Part shown: in pieces, positions 1 through 7,888 of the stretch
Position numbering within the stretch: the stretch's first letter is position 1
Layout of the letters: every line of letters begins with the position of its first letter
Origin: Cyanobacteria bacterium FACHB-471
Lineage (GTDB): Bacteria > Cyanobacteriota > Cyanobacteriia > Elainellales > Elainellaceae
Direction: 5' to 3'
DNA: 64,000 nt
NCBI GenBank assembly: GCA_014695345.1
Contig: JACJOC010000058.1
Coordinates: 124,001-188,000 of the forward strand
Notes under the pieces: generated by a model
Databases searched by the model: none
What the model saw: the letters and a program-made list of their open reading frames with translations, nothing else
Told to the model about the DNA's origin: nothing
Program-made: the position numbers and the translations under genes

Positions 1-2
1 AG

Positions 3-815
3 GGAGACTGGGCAGATACCGTTCGGCAAGTAGTTCCGACCCTATTTTCCGGCGTAATCATCGCTTTGCTGATTGCCGACTTATGGAAAAACAAATCTAA
101 GTTAGAACTAGTTTGGAAAGCCTATTTCCAAAGCGGCATCTTAACCTACTTTCGTGCAGCGGCAATTATTGTAATTACACTTGGGACGTATTCGATCGCC
201 GATTACTTTGCACCACCCTTTATGCGTTGGGGCTGGGCAAACCTGGTGTTTGGGCAACCAGGAAATATTATTTTCCAGCCGTTTAATTTGTTCAGTTCTG
301 CTGTTACTGAAATCAGCGATCTAACTGCTCCAATTAGTAACTTAGTGGGGGCAATCGCCCTACAGTTCGCCTCAGCTTTGACTTTAAATCTCCAATCTTT
401 AGGAACGCAAATTACCGAAAACCAGGCAACTACTGGCTTTAACTATAGCTCACTCTTTATTATTGGATTTTGGTTATTGTTGCTTCTAGGAATTCCCTTC
501 TGGGCAAAGCTAGAAGAGCTAATCTTCCGTCAAGGTGCCAATACCTGGAAGCAAATTCTGATTCGCTCCACCCAATTTGGCTTGGTTCATTTGTTAGCTG
601 GAATTCCGATTTTAGGTGGGTTTGTGCTAATCGTACCGGGTTTTTTATTTGCCTGTCGCTATAAGTATGTCCACGATCGCCAGCTACGCAAAACCGCCGA
701 TCCACTTCAAGCACGAGAGGCGGGCGTGATGGCTAGCACTGCCGACCACGCCGTATACAATGCGATTTTGGTTAGCTTCGTTGCCAGTTTGTTTTTGCAG
801 CAGTCTCTCGGCTGA
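3..815 (+). CDS. CPBP-family intramembrane metalloprotease (5' partial)
   Basis: The reading frame is open to the left edge of the window. The first start-like codon inside is a TTG at 66, in the middle of a hydrophobic segment, so the true start lies upstream. The protein is strongly hydrophobic with several membrane segments. Its C-terminal part carries the three CPBP (CAAX protease / bacteriocin-processing, ABI) motifs in order: EExxFR about 148 codons after the TTG, FGLVH about codon 171 and HxxYN about codon 227. In this family these Glu and His residues bind the catalytic metal inside the membrane. The substrate is unknown; cyanobacteria carry many paralogues. Confidence is good for the family and none for a specific role. 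Confidence 0.75.
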   Translation, partial: GDWADTVRQVVPTLFSGVIIALLIADLWKNKSKLELVWKAYFQSGILTYFRAAAIIVITLGTYSIADYFAPPFMRWGWANLVFGQPGNIIFQPFNLFSSAVTEISDLTAPISNLVGAIALQFASALTLNLQSLGTQITENQATTGFNYSSLFIIGFWLLLLLGIPFWAKLEELIFRQGANTWKQILIRSTQFGLVHLLAGIPILGGFVLIVPGFLFACRYKYVHDRQLRKTADPLQAREAGVMASTADHAVYNAILVSFVASLFLQQSLG

Positions 816-826
816 TTCCTAAAACC

Positions 827-1634
827 ATGCCTTACCTGAAGCACATCACCATTTTTCCAATCAAATCGCTGGATGGTCTGGAGGTGACACAGGCAACTTT
901 CTTGAAGGGAGGAGCGATCGCCCACGACCGTGAGTTTGCGATCGTCGATCAGCATGGAGAATTTGTTAACGGCAAGCACACCGACAAAATTCATCGATTG
1001 AGATCAGTGTTTGATCTGCCTGCCAGAATGGTGACAATGACCAATCAAGACAGCCGCCCAGTCCCAGAAATTTCATCTGGACGACGAGCGACAGGCACTC
1101 TCAGCTTGGTTAAGTGACTTCTTTGGCTACACGGTTGAGCTAAAACAAGACCTTCACATGGGTTTCCCCGATGATCCCGATGCTAGCGGCCCGACAGTGG
1201 TGAGTACTGCGACATTAGAGGCGATCACCTCCTGGTTTCCCGAACTGAGTCTAGAAGAAGTGCGTCGTCGGTTTCGTACCAACCTCGAAATCGATGATGT
1301 TCCAGCATTTTGGGAAGACCAACTGTTTGGCGAGGCAGGACAGCTTGTGCCGTTTCAGATTGGTGATGTGGTGCTAAACGGGAGCAATCCTTGTCAGCGC
1401 TGTGTGGTGCCTACGCGAGACTCGTTGAAGGGCGATCGCTACCCCAACTTTCAAAAGACTTTTATCACTAAACGCCAGGGAACTTTGCCTGAATGGGCTG
1501 TTCCTCAGCGCTTCAATCACTTCTTTAAGCTAACTGTAAACACGCAGGTTGCAGCATCGGAAGCAGGCAAAACCATCAAACTTGGCGATGAAGTCAAGCT
1601 TTCCTCCACTTTCTCATTGCCAGGTTCTATCTAG
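827..1634 (+). pseudogene. MOSC domain protein (YcbX-like), frameshifted
   Basis: Two adjacent frames encode the halves of one MOSC (Mo-cofactor sulfurase C-terminal) protein. Codons from ATG 827 give the N-terminal beta-barrel part (YLKHITIFPIKSLDG). A second frame, open through about 1071-1634, continues with FHLDDERQALSAWL and then the MOSC core, including GSNPCQRCVVPTRD with the conserved Cys. The frames meet at an AAATTT run (about 1067-1073), and a single extra base there explains the break. Restored, the product is about 269 residues, normal for the family, which handles Mo-cofactor or N-hydroxylated substrates. It could be a true recent pseudogene or a sequencing indel. The gene starts 11 bp after the CPBP gene. 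Confidence 0.82.
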
Positions 1635-1646
1635 TAGCGCCTAGAG

Positions 1647-1678
1647 GCTCTGCCTCCTCACTTTTCACGAGGCAGAGC
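1647..1678. terminator. Hairpin between convergent genes
   Basis: A perfect 10-bp inverted repeat (GCTCTGCCTC / GAGGCAGAGC) with a 12-nt loop lies between the converging MOSC gene and prs. It has no strong T-run, so it is a plausible bidirectional terminator rather than a textbook one. Confidence 0.5.
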
Positions 1679-1754
1679 TTCGGTATAAGCATCCCCAGGT
1701 AAAACCCGGGGACGAGATCAGCAGTGAGAAGCTTGAGGTGGGAGCAGCCTAGCT

Positions 1755-2747
1755 TTAGCGGAACATGCTGCTTACAGAGCTATCTTCGTGAATCCGCCAG
1801 ATGGTTTCACCCAGCAGATTTGCCACAGATAGGACAGTAAGCTGCTTAAAGCGATTTTCTTCAGGGACAGGAATTGTATTGGTTACAATCACTTCCTCAA
1901 AGACTCCGCTCGACAATCGCTCAACCGCAGGAGGCGAAAACACGGCATGAGTCGCACAGGCATAAACCTGACGTGCGCCTTGTGCTCGTAGGAGCCTAGC
2001 TCCTTCACTGATTGTTCCGCCTGTGTCGATCATGTCATCGACCAAAACAGCCGTTTTCCCAGCGACATCGCCGATTAGATTCATTACTTCGGCAACGTTG
2101 TGAGCCTGACGACGCTTGTCAATAATTGCCAGAGGGGCATCATTCAGCTTTTTGGCAAAAGCTCTGGCCCGAGCGACTCCACCTACGTCTGGGGAGACGA
2201 CAACCAAATCAGGAAGCTGCTTGCTTGCCAAATAGTCCAGCAGCACGGGTGAACCGTATACGTGATCAAAAGGAATGTCAAAATAGCCCTGAATCTGAGC
2301 GGAGTGCAGATCCATTGCTAGAATGCGTCCTGCGCCTGCTTGAGTAATCAGGTTGGCAACCAGTTTTGCTGTGATCGATTCTCGTCCAGCGGTTTTGCGA
2401 TCGGCTCTAGCGTAGCCATAGTAAGGAATAACTGCTGTTATTTGCCGGGCTGATGCCCGCCGACAGGCATCCACCATAATCAGCAGTTCCATTAAGTGGT
2501 CGTTTACCGGACAGCAGGTTGGCTGCATCAGGTAAACATCACAGCCACGAATGGATTCTTGAATTTGGACGTAGAGTTCTCCATCCGCAAATCGCTTGCG
2601 AACCATCGGACCCAAATCCATGCCGAGGTAACGAGCTACCTCTTGGGCTAAGGGCACATTAGCGGAACCCGAAAAAAGCCTCAGACGGCTATTGTCCGCG
2701 ACGGGAGGTAGAGGAGGCTGAAGGGTCAGAGTTGCAGAGCGGATCAC
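1755..2747 (-). CDS. prs: Ribose-phosphate pyrophosphokinase (PRPP synthetase)
   Basis: Cytoplasmic enzyme that transfers pyrophosphate from ATP to ribose 5-phosphate to give PRPP, the precursor of purines, pyrimidines, NAD, His and Trp. The 330-residue length is normal for class I enzymes. Visible motifs are the catalytic flexible loop YARADRKT (about 112-119), the metal and ribose-phosphate region DLHSAQIQGYFD (about 146-157), and the PRPP-binding loop VDDMIDTGGT (about 236-245). About 20 residues before RLRLFSGSAN look like a poorly conserved N-terminal extension, common in cyanobacteria. It is a single gene convergent with the MOSC gene. Confidence 0.97.
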   Translation of the reverse strand: MIRSATLTLQPPLPPVADNSRLRLFSGSANVPLAQEVARYLGMDLGPMVRKRFADGELYVQIQESIRGCDVYLMQPTCCPVNDHLMELLIMVDACRRASARQITAVIPYYGYARADRKTAGRESITAKLVANLITQAGAGRILAMDLHSAQIQGYFDIPFDHVYGSPVLLDYLASKQLPDLVVVSPDVGGVARARAFAKKLNDAPLAIIDKRRQAHNVAEVMNLIGDVAGKTAVLVDDMIDTGGTISEGARLLRAQGARQVYACATHAVFSPPAVERLSSGVFEEVIVTNTIPVPEENRFKQLTVLSVANLLGETIWRIHEDSSVSSMFR

Positions 2748-2822
2748 AACAAATCCTCAAGTCTAATCACCGCAATCTTATCATTTCGAGTCAAAAACAT
2801 GTTCTGCTGCAATTCTAGACCG

Positions 2823-2865
2823 GGTTGTAGGAGTTAAATTTTAACAGGGTATAACTTCTACGACC
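2823..2865 (+). other. RNA-type stem-loop upstream of a small ORF
   Basis: Arms at 2823-2836 and 2852-2865 can form a 14-bp stem in plus-strand RNA. Twelve pairs are Watson-Crick and two are G-U; in minus-strand RNA those two become mismatches. This favours a structure in a plus-strand transcript, about 60 bp before the small ORF at 2931. Its function is unknown. Confidence 0.35.
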
Positions 2866-2930
2866 TATTTGCCTCAGCAACAATGCAGGATTGTTGATAG
2901 TTTTTAACTCCAAGAAGGCGATCGCAATGG

Positions 2931-3179
2931 GTGTACAAAAAATCGACAAACGCACTCCCGCTGGCACTTGATCAAGTTCTGGCTGATCAAATTTTGGGAG
3001 TAAAGCTACCTGATCAATTTCTCAAGCATATTTCTAAACTTAACTACAAATCTGCAATACGTTCCAGAGAAACTATTGCGTACGACAAGCTCATTGATAG
3101 TACAAATAATAGCGTTGAAGATCAGCGAAAAGACTTAAAAACATTGACGAGATGGATACGATTTCCTGCGGCAGATTAA
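2931..3179 (+). CDS. Hypothetical 82-residue protein
   Basis: Open frame starting with GTG. A purine-rich AAGAAGG lies 13 bp upstream. An ATG 4 bp before it, better spaced from that site, opens another frame that stops after 14 codons. The product is soluble, lysine-rich and without a recognisable domain. It could be a real small gene, a decayed gene whose start is out of frame, or chance. No homology recognised. Confidence 0.3.
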   Translation: MYKKSTNALPLALDQVLADQILGVKLPDQFLKHISKLNYKSAIRSRETIAYDKLIDSTNNSVEDQRKDLKTLTRWIRFPAAD

Positions 3180-3229
3180 GTAGCTTCACTCTTGACTGAG
3201 ATTGATCTGTACAAATGGAAAATTTCCTT

Positions 3230-3262
3230 AAAAAAGCACCACACCTGTATAGGATGTAGTGC
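3230..3262 (-). terminator. Rho-independent terminator of psb30
   Basis: Read on the minus strand, this is a 12-bp stem with two G-U pairs and a 3-nt loop, followed directly by six T. The wobble pairs become mismatches on the other strand, so it acts for minus-strand transcription, about 115 bp after the psb30 stop. Confidence 0.7.
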
Positions 3263-3377
3263 CTCTAAGATTGCGAATTGTTAAACCGCGATCGCCCTAC
3301 GCCACGCTTTTTCCTGAAGTGGTGGAGGGACTTTAATCCTTGTAGCTGGTGCTGACTTCTTTTGAAAGCCGAGTGAT

Positions 3378-3509
3378 CTAGAGGTCGCCGCCCCGGAATG
3401 CCAGAAGAAAAATCACAACAGGTCCAGAGATCATAATCATTGCTACCAGCGTGAGCTGTACGATTGCTTCCCAGTTAACGCCATTAAAAACGCTAGTCAG
3501 AGCCTCCAT
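3378..3509 (-). CDS. psb30: Photosystem II protein Psb30 (Ycf12)
   Basis: A 43-residue ORF starting at ATG 3509 and stopping with TAG at 3378. The order is a short N-terminal part (MEALTSVFNGVNWEAI), one hydrophobic helix (about 16-38, VQLTLVAMIMISGPVVIFLL), and the terminal AFRGGDL. Length and pattern match Psb30/Ycf12, a single-span thylakoid subunit at the periphery of the photosystem II core near cytochrome b559 and PsbJ. A GGAG lies upstream of the ATG. It is monocistronic and followed by its own terminator. Confidence 0.88.
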   Translation of the reverse strand: MEALTSVFNGVNWEAIVQLTLVAMIMISGPVVIFLLAFRGGDL

Positions 3510-3710
3510 TGATCCTCCCAAGTAAACCTAATAAGTTTATTTTCTAAACTGAAAACACAACCGATATTCTACCCGTTCTGCGTCCTCATATTTTAAGGAA
3601 CTTTACAAAATTCCAAAAAGCTTGAGGTTGTTTCAATGGAGAAGCGAGTCCGTCAGGTAACAAAAATCGTTAAGCTCAGGAAGTGAACGATTTTTGGTCT
3701 AGTTAAAACT

Positions 3711-4061
3711 ATGGCAACCTGGCGTTGTGTGCAGCAGTGCGGAGCCTGCTGTAATCTTGATCCGAGCGATCGCCCCGGCTTGGAGCTATATCTCTCACCC
3801 GTTGAGCTAGAGCTATATCTCAGCATGGTCGGGGAAGAAGGATGGTGTGTCAACTTTGACCATACCACTCGAAAGTGCAACATTTATGACGATCGCCCCC
3901 GCTTTTGTCGGGTTGAGCCGGAGATTTTTCAGGATATGTACGGGATTGAGTCGGAAGAACTGAGCGATTTTGCAATTGACTGCTGTCGTGAGCAGATTGA
4001 AGGAGTGTATGGCGATCGCAGTCTAGAGATGCTGCGATTTGACCAGGAAGTTGGAATTTAA
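3711..4061 (+). CDS. YkgJ-family cysteine cluster protein
   Basis: A 116-residue soluble protein with the CxxxCGACC cluster near the N-terminus (CVQQCGACC, residues 6-14) and later Cys in WCVNF, KCNIYDDRPRFC and DCC. This is the Fe/Zn-binding cysteine pattern of the YkgJ (UPF0153) family, whose biochemical role is unsettled. Divergent from psb30 with about 200 bp between them. Confidence 0.85.
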   Translation: MATWRCVQQCGACCNLDPSDRPGLELYLSPVELELYLSMVGEEGWCVNFDHTTRKCNIYDDRPRFCRVEPEIFQDMYGIESEELSDFAIDCCREQIEGVYGDRSLEMLRFDQEVGI

Positions 4062-4258
4062 GCAAGTTTCGGGGAAATTTTACACCTCATTTACACCCTA
4101 TTAAGAGCGAACTGCTGTTCGCCCTAGTTATGCCCTAGTCACGCTCTAATCAGAATTGGGGTTAATGATTTTGTAAGCTTTAGCGGTAGGGGTTGATTTT
4201 TCAGGCAGGGTCAGGAATAAAATGAAAGGAATATGAAAAATCTCCAGAGCGATCGCCC

Positions 4259-4693
4259 GTGAAACTTTCTTCTCCTGCGCCTGGCTTGTTGATTTCTGAA
4301 TTGGAGCCAGCCGAGCGGCTGCCGAACCCTCCCCTTAATCTCCCTAAAGATCTGATTGAGAATAACCTAGAAAATTCTCAAGCCTCCATTCCATCTAAGC
4401 AACTGTCCCGTCGTCAGGAAATTGAGATTTTCTTTTCGACCTTCTTTACGATTTTTGTAGCGGAGTTAGGAGACAAAACTCAGTTAACGACGTTGCTAAT
4501 GAGCGCAGAGTCTAATTCTCCCTGGGTTGTTTTTATGGGCTCGGGAGCAGCTTTGATTTCCACGAGTTTGCTAGGCGTACTGCTGGGTCGATGGCTGTCA
4601 TCGCGAGTTTCGCCCAAGGTGCTGGAAACGGCAACGGGCACCATTTTGCTGCTCGTTTCGGTGTTACTGCTGTGGGATGTAATTAGCGCTTGA
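4259..4693 (+). CDS. TMEM165/GDT1 family half-size cation exporter, subunit 1 (Hmx1-like)
   Basis: A 144-residue protein starting at GTG 4259; the nearby upstream ATGs run quickly into stops. A hydrophilic leader of about 50 residues precedes three membrane helices and the GDT1 signature ELGDKTQL (Glu about 69). Canonical GDT1 proteins have two such three-helix repeats. Here the second repeat is the next gene, 7 bp downstream, as in the paired hemi-manganese exchangers described in Anabaena. The inferred role is export of Mn2+ (or Ca2+) from the cytoplasm to the thylakoid lumen or periplasm, which matters for photosystem II supply and Mn tolerance. Confidence 0.85.
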   Translation: MKLSSPAPGLLISELEPAERLPNPPLNLPKDLIENNLENSQASIPSKQLSRRQEIEIFFSTFFTIFVAELGDKTQLTTLLMSAESNSPWVVFMGSGAALISTSLLGVLLGRWLSSRVSPKVLETATGTILLLVSVLLLWDVISA

Positions 4694-4700
4694 TAGGATT

Positions 4701-4997
4701 ATGGACTGGAATTTACTTGGACTCAGCTTTGCGACTGTTTTCTTATCAGAGCTTGGAGACAAAAGCCAACTAGCGGCGATCGCCCTCAGCGGCAATTCTA
4801 AATCTCTGCGGGCTGTCTTCTTAGGAGCAGCATCGGCACTCTTGTTGGCTAGCTTTTTGGGCGTAATGCTTGGGGAAGGAGTTTCCCAAATCTTGCCAAC
4901 TCGTTGGGTTAAGGCGATCGCAGCGATTGGGTTTGCAGTTATGGCAATTCGCCTGCTCTGGTTTGAGGCAGATTCAACCCAATCTGAAGAGGCTTAA
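4701..4997 (+). CDS. TMEM165/GDT1 family half-size cation exporter, subunit 2 (Hmx2-like)
   Basis: A 98-residue partner of the preceding gene: three membrane helices with ELGDKSQL near the start (Glu 17) and the SxSALLLASFLGVMLG helix typical of the second half. Both half-proteins must pair to give the six-helix exporter, since the two ELGDK motifs together form the cation site. The 7-bp spacing and shared downstream terminator show an operon. Confidence 0.87.
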   Translation: MDWNLLGLSFATVFLSELGDKSQLAAIALSGNSKSLRAVFLGAASALLLASFLGVMLGEGVSQILPTRWVKAIAAIGFAVMAIRLLWFEADSTQSEEA

Positions 4998-5012
4998 AAA
5001 TCGGGTTGTGCT

Positions 5013-5055
5013 AAAACGACAAAACAGGAGGCTTGTCCTCCTGTTTTGTCGTTTT
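5013..5055 (+). terminator. Rho-independent terminator of the GDT1 pair
   Basis: A perfect 19-bp stem (arms 5013-5031 and 5037-5055) with a 5-nt loop, ending in TTTT, 16 bp after the stop of the second GDT1 gene. Confidence 0.85.
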
Positions 5056-5069
5056 ACTCCTTTCCCACT

Positions 5070-5120
5070 AAAAGATCAGGGATGCACCCCCACGACGCGG
5101 GGGTGCATCCCTGATCTTTT
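5070..5120. repeat. Long perfect hairpin with GC-rich apex
   Basis: A 22-bp perfect stem (5070-5091 and 5099-5120) around a 7-nt loop. The arms are A/T-rich at the base and end in GCACCCCC / GGGGGTGC at the tip. It lies between converging genes and could terminate in both directions. Its tip resembles the elements at 19.9, 23.1 and 46.1 kb, but its flanks do not clearly match theirs. Confidence 0.75.
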
Positions 5121-5158
5121 AATACCTAATCTTTGGCTGGGAAGGAAGTAACTAAATT

Positions 5159-5659
5159 TTATGCTGGGTTGCGATAGAGGGAGGTGAGCAGCGTTCCAGC
5201 CGCAGCCAGCTTGGTCAGTTCGAGAGTCCAATAGCCCCAGTGCATTTGATCCATTGCTGCAGGAATTGCCGCAGCAGGCTCAAACAAATTGAGTTGAAGC
5301 CCTAAGGTGCTCATAGTTGGCGCTAGTGCGTAGGTATAAGCAAGAGCGATCGCGAGCAGCAAACCGGACAGGATCAGCGTCAGGCGGCGATTGCGGCTTG
5401 AGTCAGCTTGGACGTTGTAAAGTACCAGGACACCCGTTAGTACCAGGGCAGCGCACAGTAGCTCTATTCGGTTAAAGACCCAGAAAATGGAGTAACCAGC
5501 CGATGCAAAGCTAGACTGAGTCATCATGCCACCCGCGTACATTCCTGGCATGATCACCAAATCTAGAATTAGGCTGCTACTTAACCAAAAAGCCAGGGTA
5601 AAAACAGCGATCGCTTGCCATTTAGGTTGCTTGAATTTGGTGATAGAGACAGCAGTCAT
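5159..5659 (-). CDS. Four-helix membrane protein (DUF4149-like)
   Basis: A 166-residue protein with four predicted membrane helices (about 16-37, 58-80, 93-113, 143-160). The spacing and the early FWLSSSLILDLVIMPG segment recall DUF4149/TMEM205-like proteins, with moderate confidence. No catalytic motif is visible. It converges on the GDT1 operon, with two strong hairpins between. Confidence 0.6.
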   Translation of the reverse strand: MTAVSITKFKQPKWQAIAVFTLAFWLSSSLILDLVIMPGMYAGGMMTQSSFASAGYSIFWVFNRIELLCAALVLTGVLVLYNVQADSSRNRRLTLILSGLLLAIALAYTYALAPTMSTLGLQLNLFEPAAAIPAAMDQMHWGYWTLELTKLAAAGTLLTSLYRNPA

Positions 5660-5831
5660 AGACCTTCCTTAGAGTTCTGGCTTCTCTTTCAGACTAGCGA
5701 AGATCTCTAGTAAAAATCGTGAACTATCGTTGCTAGAAAACATAAATTATCATTTCAAACTGTCTCGTTAGTTCACTGTCTTGTTAGCCTGCTGTCTCGT
5801 TAGTTCAACATTTTGTCAATCCGTTATCTCA

Positions 5832-5969
5832 TTAGCCTTTGGTTCTGCGGATATGATCCATAATTTGCTGTTTACGCTGATCAGTCAGACGAACAGTAGG
5901 TTTAATAAAGTCGCCTGTGCTACGAGCAAGATGCTCCATCACTCGTTTCTTACGATCGGTTGATGCCAT
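5832..5969 (-). CDS. Small conserved-type basic protein, 45 residues
   Basis: Starts at ATG 5969 and stops with TAA at 5832. The product has two related halves, each with an RKK/RKQ...(V/I)M(E/D)H motif: DRKKRVMEHLARSTGD and QRKQQIMDHIRRTKG. I have an impression of such short duplicated proteins in other cyanobacteria but know no function. The internal duplication supports it being real rather than chance. Confidence 0.6.
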   Translation of the reverse strand: MASTDRKKRVMEHLARSTGDFIKPTVRLTDQRKQQIMDHIRRTKG

Positions 5970-6058
5970 GAGAAAAATACCAGTGAGTTGTTTTAGATTG
6001 ACGGAAATAGAACTTAATCAGTACCGGATTTGAGCAGGAGTTTGGCAATTCCAAATCT

Positions 6059-6667
6059 CTACTGAACAACGACCTGACTGCCGTGACCGCGTGGGTCGTC
6101 AACGACTGCTTTCGGCATAGCAACGGTGTTAACTTCAGAAGTTCGCCCCGTCGCTTTGGCATGGGGCAGCGGCACTCCTGCAATCAGCGCGTCCAGGTTA
6201 TCGGTCATGATCGTGTGCGGCTGTTCGCCAATGGTGCTGGCGATCGCCTCCCCAGCATTATCCAAAAAGACAAAGTGGGGAATGCCGTCTACCCGATAGT
6301 GCAGCATTTCGGGGAGCCATTTGCTGTTGTCTACGTTGAGCATCACGAAATTAACGCGATCTCCATACTGCTGCTCAATTTCAGCAATATCAGGAGCCAT
6401 TGCCTGACAGCTTGTACACCAGTTCGCGTAGAACTCCATTAGCGTTGGTTTGCCGCTGGTTAAAGCAACTTCCAGTGGGGTAGATTGCTCTGCCAGGGCT
6501 TCGAGTGTTCCGGTCGGCGTTTCAGACCGCAAACCAAAGAATAACGCTGAACTTAGCACCACTGCCACCAGCACAATCAGCAAATTTCTGATGCGGGCAG
6601 CAAAAGCAGAGGTAGCCTGAAACGAGGCTTCATTGGAAGAATCAGATGAATTTCCAGTCATAGGCAT
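6059..6667 (-). CDS. txlA: Thylakoid thioredoxin-like protein TxlA (HCF164-like)
   Basis: A 202-residue thioredoxin with an N-terminal membrane anchor (about 26-46), a thioredoxin fold with active site WCTSC (83-87) and the cis-Pro loop GIPHFVF. TxlA/HCF164 proteins sit in the thylakoid membrane with the domain in the lumen, passing reducing power from the cytoplasmic side via CcdA for cytochrome and photosystem assembly. The C-terminal tail after about 165 is proline- and valine-rich and poorly conserved, as in other cyanobacterial members. Met3 is an equally possible start. Confidence 0.88.
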   Translation of the reverse strand: MPMTGNSSDSSNEASFQATSAFAARIRNLLIVLVAVVLSSALFFGLRSETPTGTLEALAEQSTPLEVALTSGKPTLMEFYANWCTSCQAMAPDIAEIEQQYGDRVNFVMLNVDNSKWLPEMLHYRVDGIPHFVFLDNAGEAIASTIGEQPHTIMTDNLDALIAGVPLPHAKATGRTSEVNTVAMPKAVVDDPRGHGSQVVVQ

Positions 6668-6846
6668 TTGGGTTCTTGTACAGCTGGTAGGTAATCAGTA
6701 ATAGGTGGGAAAGCTGTTTTTCCTGCCTACATACCACCTACCTACCCTTTCTACACAGCTTTTTTCTGCAACTTCTACAATCTAGGAGAATGTATCTAGC
6801 TTGCACTGATTTTAGTGTAACCGAACTTAACAAAAGGCTCTGGACT

Positions 6847-7251
6847 GTGAAAAAACGCGTGACGCTTACCTTTCCAAAACGCTCTGTTCACATGCCCGTG
6901 ACCTATCGGTTGGCAAAAGATTTTAACGTTGCTGCAAATATTATTCGAGCGCAGGTAGCACCCAATCAGATTGGGACCCTTGTTGTAGAGCTATCCGGCG
7001 ATATCGATCAATTAGATGCTGCGATGGACTGGATGCGATCGCAGGATATTGGCATCTCTCTAGCGAGCCGAGAAATTTTGATTGATGAAGAGGTCTGTGT
7101 TCACTGCGGTTTGTGTACTGGCATCTGCCCTACAGAAGCGCTCAGCCTTGATCCCCAAACTTTTCGGCTTAACTTTACGCGATCGCGCTGTATCGTCTGT
7201 GAACAGTGTGTTCCGACCTGTCCAGTTCAGGCAATTTCTACTAATCTATAG
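6847..7251 (+). CDS. NIL domain plus 2[4Fe-4S] ferredoxin
   Basis: I prefer GTG 6847, giving 134 residues that begin MKKRVTLTFP; frame codons back to 6790 look unconserved. Residues 1-75 form a NIL domain (TYRLAKDFNVAANII...), a ligand-sensing fold seen next to methionine ABC transporters. Residues 76-134 are a bacterial-type ferredoxin with two CxxCxxCxxxCP clusters (Cys 84, 87, 90, 94 and 115, 118, 121, 125). The fusion is widespread in cyanobacteria. A role in sulfur or homocysteine metabolism has been proposed for NIL-ferredoxins, but it cannot be seen here. Confidence 0.88.
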   Translation: MKKRVTLTFPKRSVHMPVTYRLAKDFNVAANIIRAQVAPNQIGTLVVELSGDIDQLDAAMDWMRSQDIGISLASREILIDEEVCVHCGLCTGICPTEALSLDPQTFRLNFTRSRCIVCEQCVPTCPVQAISTNL

Positions 7252-7302
7252 GTAATATGACTTATTGCGATCGCGTACTCCTTACTCCGTAGTCAGCAAC
7301 TA

Positions 7303-7746
7303 ATGACCTATAACGCGAAGCCAACTGCGAAGAAATTCCTTCCCTGGTTGTCTCTTAGTCTTTTGCTAGCTGCTTACAGCACTTTTAGCTGGTATGTTTA
7401 CCATCTCACGATTACCTGGGTGGTCTGGGTTTGTGTTATTGGGTTTGCTGTACTGCAAGCGCTATTGCTAACGACTTTCGCTCAAGGGTTTAAGGCAATG
7501 GTTGGCAGATGGTTAAGCTCTGATACGGGCTATTTCACTACTGTCCTCAGTCTTGCTTTTTTGGCCACAACTGTTCTGGTTTGGGCTCATGTCTTTGGCT
7601 ATATCATTACCGTTATTGCAGCCGAAGTTTTAGCTCGATTAGATTTGCAAAACCGTGGCTTTAGTCGAGCGCAATCCCTATTCATCTTGACCCTGGTTTC
7701 CCTAACTGGACTAGTAATCGGTTGGGTTGTAAGTTACTCGCTATGA
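7303..7746 (+). CDS. Hypothetical four-helix membrane protein
   Basis: A 147-residue protein with four predicted membrane helices (about 13-32, 36-58, 78-107, 124-146) and short loops. No family recognised. It starts at ATG 7303, 51 bp after the NIL-ferredoxin, and is followed by a hairpin. Confidence 0.65.
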   Translation: MTYNAKPTAKKFLPWLSLSLLLAAYSTFSWYVYHLTITWVVWVCVIGFAVLQALLLTTFAQGFKAMVGRWLSSDTGYFTTVLSLAFLATTVLVWAHVFGYIITVIAAEVLARLDLQNRGFSRAQSLFILTLVSLTGLVIGWVVSYSL

Positions 7747-7760
7747 TTTGCCACAAAAAA

Positions 7761-7780
7761 AGCAGCCTTGGAGGGCTGCT
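7761..7780. terminator. Bidirectional rho-independent terminator
   Basis: A 7-bp stem AGCAGCC / GGCTGCT with a 6-nt loop. On the minus strand it is followed by seven T, so it serves the minus-strand gene at 7889 best, and it may also end the plus-strand membrane gene. Confidence 0.65.
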
Positions 7781-7888
7781 GTTGTATGTACTTGGTACAT
7801 GAGGAGCTATTAATCTCTAGATTAGAGCTAACCGCATTTCAAGAGAGCCAAGTTACCGTTTTTGATACGTCCTTTATGGCAGTAGAGC

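Noticed and set aside
3378-3509. Apparent frameshift in psb30
   Set aside because: A first reading missed one T. The recount shows five T and an intact 43-residue frame ending GGDL.
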